This document shows positions 1 to 8,368 of a stretch of 13,148 bases of DNA, one piece after another. The stretch is from positions 1 to 13,148 of the forward strand of contig JNVV01000056.1 in assembly GCA_000733355.1 (NCBI GenBank), read 5' to 3'. The stretch is from Falciphora oryzae (Eukaryota > Ascomycota > Sordariomycetes > Magnaporthales > Magnaporthaceae). Made by a program: the position numbers and the translations under genes. Within the stretch, counting starts at the first letter, position 1. Each line of letters begins with the position of its first letter. The notes under the pieces are model-generated. The model was not told where the DNA came from. It was given only the letters and a program-made list of their open reading frames with translations, and made no database searches.

Positions 1-189
1 CATAGGAGATGGCAGGGTTTATATAGACCCTTTGTGATCCGTGCGAAGTATCGAGTACATGATTCACACTGCCTTCCAACCTTCACCGCTTGGCCTTGGG
101 GCCGTTAACCGCCTATGCGGGTCTCCGAACCTCCGTAAGGCCGACTCGTGATGCCGACTAGTTAGGTCCACGGGTTCTTCCGTGTGACA
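1..189 (-). repeat. Partial LTR of retroelement family B, minus strand, cut by the window edge
   Basis: The reverse complement of this stretch matches the first 189 bases of the 295-bp LTRs at 5369 and 12063. It starts with TG at base 189 and carries the TATA box at the same offset of 166 bases (plus positions 18-23). Against the 5369 LTR I count 10 differences in 189 bases, nine of them transitions. Several sites mutated in the two other copies are still C here, so this copy is less damaged. Base 190 onward shows no polypurine tract or integrase tail, so this is either a solo LTR or the 5' LTR of an element running leftward out of the window. Confidence 0.93.
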
Positions 190-431
190 CCAACACAGCC
201 GTTTCGCCACGAGGGCGAGACCCGGCACCGAGACGCTGCCCCGGCGCAACACACCCTCATTCCCTTACGTACTTTCCTTTTGTTCCACTGATTACAAGGA
301 CGCTTCCACGACGGAACCCTTACGAGCAGTCGCATGAAGACAAGCAGACGGCACCACTGTTCAACACAGCAGGACCGTATACGAAGAGCAGACATGGTTT
401 TTACTCCCAGGCTCCGGAGCGGGGGCGACAC
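190..431. other. Left flanking DNA, no convincing gene
   Basis: Base composition is balanced and the stretch is not visibly RIP-damaged, unlike the interior from 536 onward. Short open frames cross it on both strands, but the longest (minus strand, 431 down to 162) runs into the LTR fragment and shows no recognisable domain. It may be host intergenic DNA or part of an unrecognised low-copy repeat. Confidence 0.5.
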
Positions 432-535
432 GCACCCGAGGACGAGTTCAAGGGTTTTTACATGTAAATACTACATAGTAGAGGCACTGAGGTCTTATAT
501 AGACATAACGGTAGTATGAATATATATATAAATAT
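432..535 (+). repeat. Left arm of a 104-bp inverted repeat bracketing the nested insert
   Basis: This stretch is the reverse complement of 12820-12923 with one mismatch in 104 bases, a T/C transition at about 487. Homology stops sharply on both sides. The arm holds a TATATA-rich inner end and many unmutated CpA sites. It could be an inverted LTR copy of element A or a terminal inverted repeat; no target-site duplication is evident outside the arms (GACAC on the left, ACCTT on the right). Confidence 0.9.
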
Positions 536-1213
536 TATATCCTATTAGATTGCTTTAACCGGGAAATAATTTAGCTAAACGACCGACCCGCTTTGGCTAA
601 GTATTCGCTAACGATTAAATTGCTTTCGCCCTATTAAATCGGCGAAAAAATAAATCTATAAATGCAGGCAAACGTAAACCGGCGGGATCGTTTCGTCGAT
701 TAAAACCACAAGCGATATTAAATCCTTTAGCGGTCGTGGAAAAAAACGACTTTACCGGATTTAAAAAAGGGAAAACTGTAAGGTTTAAAGAACCTAAGCC
801 TAATAATTGCCCAAATCGAAAAAAAGGGCAGACGATTATTAACGCGATCGTGCAATAAATGTAAAAAAAAACCCCCCGTTAAAAACGATGGACCCAAATG
901 GCTAATTGTATGCCGACCGAGCCAATTTTCCTTAATAATAGCCCTAAAGATTTACTAACTATTAATATTGGTTTGGTAAAAAAAGTAGACGAGGATTGGA
1001 AAATATATACCGGGGAATACATTCCTTTCCCATTAAACGAGGACTTTAAGCACGTTAAATTTATACGGGAGAAGTTGCTATTACAGTTAAAACATTTGGA
1101 AAGCTTTTTTTCGAAAAAATAAACAAATATTTTACTACTATATCGGTTAAAAAAGGACGTAGTATTAGAATTAGATTAAAACAAGCTTAAAAAAAAGCTC
1201 GCTACTGGTATTT
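536..1213 (+). pseudogene. Element A: degenerate region upstream of reverse transcriptase
   Basis: This AT-rich stretch contains coding-like fragments but no motif I can name. One fragment at about 668-810 is basic, including a run reading KKGKTVRFKEPKP. A second open stretch at 898-1122 (74 codons) is rich in Lys, Leu and Phe. By position this should be the end of gag, the protease, or the linker before reverse transcriptase. No CCHC zinc knuckle or protease active-site triad is visible, and the amount of sequence is too small for a complete gag. I infer a 5'-truncated or very decayed gag-pro region. Confidence 0.4.
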
Positions 1214-1219
1214 CGAACC

Positions 1220-1710
1220 CCAATCCAGTTTTTAGACTTCGAAAAGGAGGTAATCGATAAGCTATTTAAATTCGGCTTTATTAAAAGGACGTTGGAAAAA
1301 AATAAGGCGGCGTCGGTGCTATTCGTACCGAAACCGCATAACCTAAATCCTAATGCACGTCGTTTTTGCATCGATTACCGTTAACGGAACCAATTCCTTA
1401 AAAACCAGATTATGCGAGCATTAAACTTCGCAAGGACATTTTTCAAATGCAAAAATGCCAAGCACTTTACGATTATCGATATTATCTAAACCTTTTAGCG
1501 TTTTCGTTTAACCGACGTTTCCAAATACCTTACAGCCTTTCGAACGCGGTAAGGCATTTTCTAATAAAAGGTTTTGCCATTTGGACTTAAGGTTGGCCCA
1601 GTTTGGTGGCAAAATTACATTAATTGCCAATTAAACGAGCTGTTTAATTATTTTGCGAGCGTTTACGCTAACGATATGTTAATTTATTTAAAAACAAAGG
1701 AAAAGCATTA
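1220..1710 (+). pseudogene. Element A: reverse transcriptase, N-terminal and catalytic part (broken)
   Basis: The frame reads recognisable Ty3/gypsy reverse transcriptase blocks: a helix with GFIKRT, then VLFVPK, then RRFCIDYR, then FTIIDI, LTAFRTR and LPFGL. The catalytic block reads VYANDMLIY, so the usual Y-x-D-D has become Y-A-N-D. The premature stops are all TAA or TAG at places where the family has Gln, Trp or similar. The frame ends at the TA into which the pogo transposon inserted, just after the catalytic block, and continues at 3574. In an active element this enzyme would copy the element RNA into DNA inside virus-like particles. Confidence 0.9.
1709..1710. repeat. TA target-site duplication, left copy
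   Basis: TA stands directly outside the left terminal inverted repeat and is matched by TA at 3572-3573 outside the right one. TA duplication is the rule for pogo and Tc1/mariner elements. Keeping one TA restores the reading frame of element A across the site. Confidence 0.93.
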
Positions 1711-1755
1711 ACGTGGTTCACCAGTGAGTGGGACAAACCAGCGAATGGGACACGC
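1711..1755 (+). repeat. Left terminal inverted repeat of the pogo element
   Basis: It begins ACGTGGTTCACCAGTGAGTG and matches the reverse complement of 3527-3571 at 44 of 45 positions. The single mismatch is a transition (A here, G in the other arm). Within the arm the motif GTGGGACAAACCAGCG is followed by a second ATGGGACA-type copy, a possible subterminal transposase-binding repeat. Confidence 0.96.
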
Positions 1756-1856
1756 CACCCTAACCTTTGGACAATCAACTCGCATGCCAACCCAACAACG
1801 CCAGGAATCCATTCAAACTACTCAGAACTATATACATCGGACATTTCTACTTCTTC

Positions 1857-3473
1857 CTAACAAGTGCGCGCATTATATCCGGTTTTGCCGCACGTGCCAC
1901 ATCGCCAACGAGTTATCGTCGCCCTCCTTTCCTAACCCCCATAATCGCGCATTTTTTGCTGTAGCTATCCATCCAGCTTTTGCTGGTCCAAAACATTTCG
2001 TACTTCGTCGATAGTAAGTGACCCTCCAAATCGGACACGTGTTTTTTTAGCCCTCCGGCGTTTGCTTAGTACTTCGTTCGCCTTTCGTAATTTAGAGCAC
2101 TTTTCCTCCAAAAGGTTAACCCGATGCATAATTGCTTTGGCCCTTTTCGCAAATTGATCCACAGCCGCTAGCATAAATGTTGGAAAGCTGCTTTGGTAAT
2201 TGGAGATCCGAGTTTTGATATATTCGGATTGCGAAATTGCTTCCCTAACCGTCCGGGGCGTTTTAAAGGTCCAAAGTTCGGGGTCGTTTAAAAGCGTCTT
2301 CGGGGGAGTTGGAATCCGTAACCTCACATCCAGCTTTTCCAAAACTAAATCCGGATTAAAAGGAGCAAAGCCAGCCCCTCGGAAGCCTCTTTGGATATTT
2401 TCCTTAGTTATGGAGTTAAAAAATGCCGCTTTAAACGCCGAAAGGAACTCGACCTTAGTCACGTAGCTAACGTATAACCTCATTAGGTTTTCGATTTATC
2501 GACCGTACGCCCGCTTCATTAGGCCGAAGCACCCGACGTTAAACGGCTAAAGAAAGTGAAACGAATGCGGAAGCATACAAAGCGTAATAATGTTGTGTTT
2601 TTAGCAGTAGAGCTTAAAATCCGTCAAGTGGTAGCTTTCGTGGCCGTTTAGCACTAACAAACGATAGGACCTCGTAAAACGAGCTGCAATGTGTTTATCG
2701 AAATGCCGGATCCATTCCAAACCAAGCTCGTTTGTAATCCACCCGTTGGCGTTTGTTGCGATAACCTAGTTGCGTGGAAGGTCGGTTTCCGAGTACCAAT
2801 TGGCTAAATGGTATTGCCTTTTAACGATAATAAAAGGAAAAACCGCCTAACCGCAACAGTTAACCCTTTGGATAATTGTAGCCCATTCCCGGTTGCCAGG
2901 CTAAACTAGCTTTGCTTTGCCACGGCCTTCCGACGTTGTAATAACCATAACGGCGGCGATCATGCCCATAAGGAAGCCGGTTTCGTCGAAATTGTAAATA
3001 TCGTTATCTTGGATGCCGTATTTGTTAATAGTGTTCCGCACAAGGTCGAACCACGCAAAAACGAGCTTGGGATTTTCGCACTTGGCCCTCTGGTAATCGT
3101 ACTTTCGAATCCAGCGCGTGCCGAGCTCCGGGCGGCGTTTAACGAACCTCGCGACCCAGTTGGTCCCGACGGTGGCCGCGTCGCGTTCGGCGAGCAGTCG
3201 GTTGGCCATATTTTTAACACCAAAAGGCCGAGGAGGGAATGCGCGAAAATCCAGCTCGAGTATGTATTTGACAAGCGCTTCCTCTTCGGAATCTGTCAAT
3301 TTCCGTGATTTGGGCATGCAATCGCGTCGAGCAGGTTAGCCGTGCCTCCGACGCGCCAAAGTCGAATTCGCGACCGAATAGATCTTCGCAGCTTCCCGGA
3401 TGCTCAATTTTGGGTTGGATTGCAAAGCTTAAAGGGCAAGCATTACCCGGCTTTCGTCGCTTTTGTTTGACAT
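1857..3473 (-). pseudogene. Pogo/Fot1-family transposase, broken by RIP stops and active-site loss
   Basis: From ATG at 3473 down to TAG at 1857 the frame spans 538 codons, close to the roughly 540 of Fot1. The N-terminus has a psq-type helix-turn-helix (SIREAAKIYSV..STLARR, about residues 24-45). A CENP-B-type DNA-binding domain follows (about 55-130; VKRRPEL..KYDYQRA). Next is the DDE core: NFDETGF keeps the first Asp (residue 163), while LVLNGHES (276) and PFNVGCF (312) carry Asn for the second and third, 35 residues apart. The C-terminus ends in a zinc knuckle at 1860-1901 in which the His is Tyr. About ten premature stops are all TAA or TAG, including one at 1965 that shortens the apparent C-terminal frame. 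An intact enzyme would cut and paste the element in the nucleus. Confidence 0.95.
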
Positions 3474-3526
3474 TGTGTTTGGTGGAGGAATCGGTTGTTA
3501 AAAATGATGTGTCGCGTTGTCGCGTC

Positions 3527-3571
3527 GCGTGTCCCACTCGCTGGTTTGTCCCACTCACTGGTGAACCACGT
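3527..3571 (-). repeat. Right terminal inverted repeat of the pogo element
   Basis: The reverse complement equals the left arm 1711-1755 except at one transition site. Just inside it (about 3510-3530) is a short run of GTCGCG-like units with no matching run at the left end. Confidence 0.96.
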
Positions 3572-3573
3572 TA
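3572..3573. repeat. TA target-site duplication, right copy
   Basis: It matches TA at 1709-1710. The element A reverse transcriptase frame resumes directly after it. Confidence 0.93.
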
Positions 3574-5363
3574 GCAGTATATTAAGGAAGTTATTTTCCG
3601 TTTGTTTAAAGCTAAGCTTTAAAGCGATATTAAAAAATCGAAATTTAACGTCGGAAAGGTTAATTATTTGGGTGTTACCTTCGAAGCTTAAATAGGGGTA
3701 AATATTGACCCAGAAAAAACGAAAGCGATTTAAAAGTGGCAGGTTAAGGATTTATATAGCAAAACAGCTATCCGGTTTTTTTTAGGATTATGCAACTACG
3801 TGCGCATGTTTTGTTATTACGCTAACAATGCAGCTAAACCCTTTAACCAGCTTTTAAAAAAAATGCGCCATTTGATATCGGCTTTAAACAAATTAAAACT
3901 TTCGATAAACTAAAACAATTGGCCTGCGAGGTTCCAATCCTAGCGTTTTTCCGTCCCGGAAAACCCATACGAGTTAAAATAAACGCTTTTCGCAACGCGA
4001 TAGGTGGCGTAATTTGGTAAAAGCAAAACGACGGAAATTAAAAGCTAGTAGGCTACTTTTTCAAATTAATAAATAATGCTAAAAGAGCATACCCGATCCA
4101 AAACCGAGAACTGTTTGCAATAGTGCAAATACTAAAGCATTATTACCCCGAACTTTTTGGAATAAAGTTTTTCGTCGTTACAAACTATTAAACCCTAACC
4201 TTTTACTCGCAAAAAAGGGTCCTTTTAATTTGGTAAATCTGGTAAACAGATTTTTTATCGAATTTTAATATTACTTTTATTTACCGGCCAGGACAATAAA
4301 ATATTAAAGCGGACGTACTATCCCGCAAAATAATAAAGCTGCTAATAATTAAAACCAGGGAGCTGGAAAAGCGTACTATAGCTTTAATCCCTTTAAAAAA
4401 AATTTAGCCAACGATTGCAACAGTAGCATGGACTGAGCTAAACATTCCGCAAAATGCCGACTTTGCTAACCTTATCCGAGAAAAAAACGCCGCCTAGCAA
4501 TTGGGTTTTTAATATAGCAAAATGTTTATGCCGGAACAGATATAAAACGGCAAAAAATTTTTGCGCATAGCATTTATTCGGGATAGGTATACGTTTCCAA
4601 TTTTCAGATATAGGAGATAAAATAAAACCATTAAAACGGTATAAAAGGACTATTAATAGTTTGATATAAAGGTCGACATCCGACGCTATATCCGCAATTG
4701 TTATAATTGCCGGCGCAATAAAGTACCCCGAAATAAAACACCTAGTTTGCTTTATCCATTGCCAATTCCGTTAAGTGTTTAGGATTAAATGGTAGTGGAC
4801 GGTAAGGATATGCCGTAAAACGAGCGAGGGTACGATTATATTTGGGTATTTATTTGCAAATTTAACCGCATTATCGTTACGATTGCAAAAAAAAATCCGA
4901 TATAGCCGAGGTGTTAGTAGCGCGGTATTATCGCTACATTTACCGTTTTTTTGGTATCCCGTTCGTTTGGATTAGCGATAACGCAGGACCATTTATTTCG
5001 AAGTTTATACCAAAGATTAACTTTTTAACAGGCACCAAATATCGTTACGGTTTAGCTTTCTATCCGCAAACGCAAGGTGCTGTAAAAATTACCAACTAAA
5101 AGCTAAATTAAAAGCTACGCTTTTACGTTAACAAATACCAATCGGATTGGAGTAATTACATCCCCGCGTTAAATTTTGCCCATAATTCGTTGTAGTATTT
5201 AACGATCGGCATAGCTCCGATTCGGGTAATAATAGGCAAGGATGCGAAAAACCCCTTTTCGTTTAATTTTAACGTATTAACCGATAGCTTTAACCTAAAG
5301 AAACGTGCATGCGACCTCGTTAAACGTATCAAAAGGGTCCAGGATTTAGCAAAGCAACGCGCG
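3574..5363 (+). pseudogene. Element A: end of reverse transcriptase, RNase H and integrase (broken)
   Basis: The frame continues with reverse transcriptase thumb blocks (VNYLGVTF, then FLGLCNYVRMF) and crosses a frame change at the A-run 3856-3863. RNase H follows (about 3950-4320); INAFRNAIGG carries Asn at both places where the family has Asp, and QNRELFAIV keeps the Glu. The family motif for the end of RNase H (YRPGQ..ADVLSR) lies at about 4285-4327. Integrase starts near 4500. Its zinc-binding domain keeps CYNC (4699-4710) but has lost the first His. The catalytic core has Asp at 4798-4800 and 4977-4979 (SDNAGPF), while the Glu codon position 5085-5087, 35 residues further, encodes Lys. 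Element B interrupts the C-terminal part at 5368. Confidence 0.9.
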
Positions 5364-5368
5364 ATAGC
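5364..5368. repeat. ATAGC target-site duplication of element B, left copy
   Basis: ATAGC directly precedes the 5' LTR and is repeated directly after the 3' LTR at 12358-12362. Five-base duplications are usual for Ty3/gypsy integrases. Confidence 0.95.
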
Positions 5369-5663
5369 TGTCACACGGAAGAACCCGTGGACCTAACTAG
5401 TCGGCATCACGAGTCGGCCTCACGGAGGGTCGAAGACCCGCATAGGCGGTTAACGGCCCTAAGGCCAAGCGGTGAAGGTCGGAAGGCAGTGTGAATTATG
5501 TACTCGATATTTCGCACGGATTACAAAGGGTTTATATAAACCCTGCCATCTCCTATATCCTTTACGAAAGATTCCTTCCTCCTTAAGCATCTTTTGAGCC
5601 CATAAAAAGATTATCTGCAATTTAGAGATTCTTTTTCCAAGCCGTCTTTGACCCCTTATTACA
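5369..5663 (+). repeat. 5' LTR of element B
   Basis: It starts TGTCACACGG and ends TTACA. It differs from the 3' LTR at 19 of 295 sites, all transitions. It carries a TATA box at 5535-5540 inside a perfect 16-bp palindrome (5528-5543). The stop codon used by pol in the 3' LTR is present here as TAG at 5398-5400. Confidence 0.97.
5528..5572 (+). promoter_or_regulatory. LTR core promoter: TATA box and probable start of transcription
   Basis: TATAAA at 5535-5540 lies in the palindrome GGGTTTATATAAACCC and is conserved at the same offset in all three LTR copies seen. About 30 bases downstream, at 5566-5572, lies GAAAGAT, which is complementary to the sequence just after the LTR. An mRNA starting at or just before 5566 would be expected from TATA spacing, but the start has not been measured. 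Confidence 0.65.
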
Positions 5664-5677
5664 AATGATCTTTCTTC
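5664..5677 (+). other. Candidate primer-binding site, possibly self-priming
   Basis: Sequence just after the 5' LTR reads AATGATCTTTCTTC and does not resemble the TGG-starting tRNA-complementary sites of most retroelements. ATCTTTC (5668-5674) is complementary to GAAAGAT (5566-5572) near the expected mRNA 5' end, with one more G:U pair possible. This resembles Tf1-type self-priming, known for several fungal chromoviruses. The match is short, so this is a suggestion. Confidence 0.45.
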
Positions 5678-6025
5678 GTTCTGCCCCTTGACGGAAGCCT
5701 TACTATCTTTCCTCCTAAGCTTTGGAAAGGCCTTGTTAGTCGGTACCCCTAAGCCCCAACTGTTGCCTTTTTTAGCGAATAAAACCCTAGGGCTACACCA
5801 TAAATATTTAACTGTTACCGGTGTTTTCGAACGGGTAAAAGCGAAAAGAATATACAAAAGGGTCGCTTTACCCTCTTAGTCACCCTGGCGAAATTACGGG
5901 ATTCCAAAAAAGGCCGGAAGATTTCCCTTGTACCTTTGGGACTTTACGCTGCCCAGGAATACAGGGAACCGGACCTCCTCATTTCGTCTGCAACGATATC
6001 TCCTTCCCTACCAAGCGATTTTGGT
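5678..6025 (+). other. Element B leader, function not clear
   Basis: An open frame without its own ATG (5688-5879) lies in a different frame from gag and has no recognised domain. From about 5882 the gag frame is open and coding-like but without an ATG until 6026. RIP can turn ATG into ATA, so the true gag start may lie in this stretch. Confidence 0.4.
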
Positions 6026-8362
6026 ATGCCGGCCGTGAAATTAACGGAATCCCCCTTTTTGCCTAGCAATTCCGGTATACTTGCTGATACCATGCCGGCC
6101 CAATTTGAAAAAGCGGCCGAAAAAGCCCCCGAAGGCCCCTTCCGGTCTGCACTGGAAGAACGTTAAAATACCCTTATACTCAACGATTAAGGGGCACTTA
6201 TCCTTTATTCGGCACCCCCTTTCGACATAGCCTTCGAACAATAAGCCCTTATATCCGTAGGACGCTTTCAAAACCCCCCGGGCTGGATGACCGAAATCCA
6301 GCGGGAATTTATTAGTACGTACGCAGCAATTTCGGCCTTATCCCGAGGTGTGAGCTAGGAAATCCTCGCCGATCGGGAACAAATCCGCGAAATCAGAACC
6401 TATTACGACCGCATTACTTACGCGTACTATACCGTCGTTTTTTTATATAAAAAAGGCCTAATCGCTTCCGCCGATTAACAAAAGGCATTCCGGTAACGGA
6501 TTATCGGAAAAAGCTAGGCATTTGCACAATAAATCTAGGCCACGGTCGCCATTTTGGCCAAAGAGCAACAAATCCGTTCGGAGGCCCTAATTCAGCTCCG
6601 GGACGTTATTCGGGCCCAACAAAACCATTTGCAAAATTTACAAGCACGACTTTCCACTTTTAAAAAGGGAGTTACTAACTGGGCTGTTAATAAAGATACC
6701 TAAATCCAGGATCTCTTAATTAAGGAGCACGTATCGCCCGAAGCCCTTACTAATGCCAAACGGCGCATATTAGCCCAAACGTATCAGCTCGTTAGGGACG
6801 CCGTACGGGAAAGCCGGCGATTTGCGGCATAAGGAAGGCGGCTTAAATTAGCTACAATACTTTCGGCCCTCCAAAGGTCGTCCTTTCCACCGGGCTTACG
6901 TTAAAGCACTTTAAAAAAGGAAAAACCCGTCCCTTTTATGGAGAAACCGCTACCCCAATCGGCGTTTAAAACGTCGGCATTATCACGCCAGGGTCTTCAA
7001 AACCCCCTATCATCCGATAACCTCCGACGGTAACAAGTTCGGGCTATTGCTTCCGCTGCCCAATAACAGTACAAAGCCGCAACGGTAGGTCCTAAGCACT
7101 CCGGAAGCTTCGGAAAACTTTTTTAAAGGCCTCCCCAGGGGCTACCTAACGAACCTCCCAAGCATATTACTATTCCTTCGGAACCTTTAAAACTTTCGGA
7201 TTCCTTTTCGAAAAACGATGCCCCCGAAAATAACGGACGGGCCTTTAAAGACCCCGATTTGCGGGACCTTATCAAAGCTATCCAACAGGGAACTGCTTAC
7301 CCGCATAGTCGGATCCCTACGGCCGTTATTAACCCAATCCAGTTTAACAAGCTACCCAATTACAACGGCAAAAACCTAGCTAAATTTAGGCCATGGTGGC
7401 TTCGCGTTACCTCTTATATGGAAACCTACGTCGAAAGCTTTCCTAACGATACAGTTAAAATCAATTGGGTCGGGTCCCTATTTACGGAAAACGCACAAGT
7501 TTAGCACTATTAACGTTTTCGGTCCCTTCGAAGCGCGCAGTTCGAAAACAACTAGCGGGCCTATTCGGCGGCACTATAAAAACGCTTCCGGGACGCCACC
7601 AAACACTACCGCAACGTTAAAAAAATGCGGGAGCTTAAGTATAAAGGAAATACCGTTTAGTACTTTACTAAGCTCCTTAACCTTAACGAAGCGGTCCAAT
7701 AGTCCGGCGTTATGTTTAGGGAGCATATTTCCCGCACCCTTCCAAAGGAAATTACCAAATTGGTATATTCCCGTTACGGAGGAGTCCCTAATACGGACGA
7801 AGAATTCCTTACTGCAATCCAGGAGGCCGGCAAAATCCACGAGGTTATGCTCTAAAACCCTGGGCTAACCCTGAAGGATAAGGGAAAAGACGAGCCCGTT
7901 TCGATTTCGGAGCGCTCGAACGCGGGCCGTCGCCGCGGCAAGGGCTCCAAAAACAGGAACCCAAATCCGTCCTCAAGCTCCCGTTCCAGAAAGAAGGCCA
8001 ACGATAAAAAGGCCGCCGACAAAAAGAACAACATTTGGACTACCACCAAATTGGCACTCGAAGGAATCGAACAACGCGATATCGACGCACGAAAGTTGGC
8101 CAAAGCCGACTGCTGGCGCTGCGGAAGAGAAGGGCACCATACGTTAAAATGCTACGCCAAAAAGGACACCAACGGTAAAGAACTCCCTCCTACACCAGCG
8201 AAAACGGCCGGTGCCAAATCCATTCTTAAACGCCCCGCAACGGACGAACAAGAGGAACAGCCACAAGCCAAAAAGGCTAAAATCGCTGGCCTCACCTCAA
8301 AAGCCCCGAACGAACCACGAATCTTTAAACTATCAGATTCGGAATCGGACGATAACTGTTGA
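6026..8362 (+). pseudogene. Element B gag: capsid/nucleocapsid polyprotein (broken)
   Basis: The frame from the first in-frame ATG (6026; alternatives 6092 and 6287) to TGA at 8360-8362 has 778 codons, with 22 premature TAA/TAG stops by my count. The N-terminal half is an extension rich in Gln, Ala and charged residues, probably partly coiled-coil (about 6540-6800), with no family I recognise. The conserved retrotransposon gag domain lies at about 7330-7850 (KFRPWWLRVTSYMETY, then VGSLFTENAQV). Next come a basic region, a perfect CX2CX4HX4C zinc knuckle at 8111-8152, and a bipartite nuclear-localisation-like motif at 8228-8281. An intact product would assemble particles and bind element RNA. 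The last 168 codons are free of stops. Confidence 0.9.
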
Positions 8363-8368
8363 CAACTA
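8360..8368 (+). promoter_or_regulatory. Candidate stop-codon readthrough site between gag and pol
   Basis: Gag ends with TGA and pol continues in the same frame with no gap. The next six bases, CAACTA, match the CARYYA context known to promote stop readthrough in tobacco mosaic virus and shown to act in yeast. It is the only TGA among the stops I find in the gag-pol frame. CpA/CpT-directed RIP cannot make TGA from TGG or CGA, so this stop predates the damage or is genuine. Confidence 0.65.

Larger units (their letters stand above)
1711..3571 (-). mobile_element. Fot1/pogo-type DNA transposon, full length but inactivated
   Basis: A 1861-bp element with 45-bp terminal inverted repeats (44 of 45 matching), a TA target duplication and one transposase gene on the minus strand. 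The size is typical of fungal Fot1/pogo elements. It inserted into the reverse transcriptase of element A immediately after the catalytic block. About ten TAA/TAG stops and loss of two of three catalytic Asp residues make it non-autonomous. The termini look usable in principle by a transposase from another copy. Confidence 0.97.

Noticed and set aside
162..431. Minus-strand open frame of 89 codons in the left flank, with a GTACGT that could be a splice donor
   Set aside because: It runs into the LTR fragment and has no recognisable domain or coding pattern.
1724..2014. Plus-strand open frame starting in the pogo inverted repeat
   Set aside because: It begins in the terminal repeat and lies opposite the end of the transposase frame. 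The similar start on the minus strand near 3558 simply reflects the inverted repeat.
5459..5857. Minus-strand open frame of 132 codons crossing the LTR and leader
   Set aside because: It runs antisense through an LTR promoter, a primer-binding region and the leader and shows no domain; probably chance.
8360..8362. TGA read as tryptophan, as in mitochondrial or other altered codes
   Set aside because: All other features point to a nuclear fungal genome. Trp codons elsewhere in these frames are TGG or have become TAG, so a special code is unnecessary.
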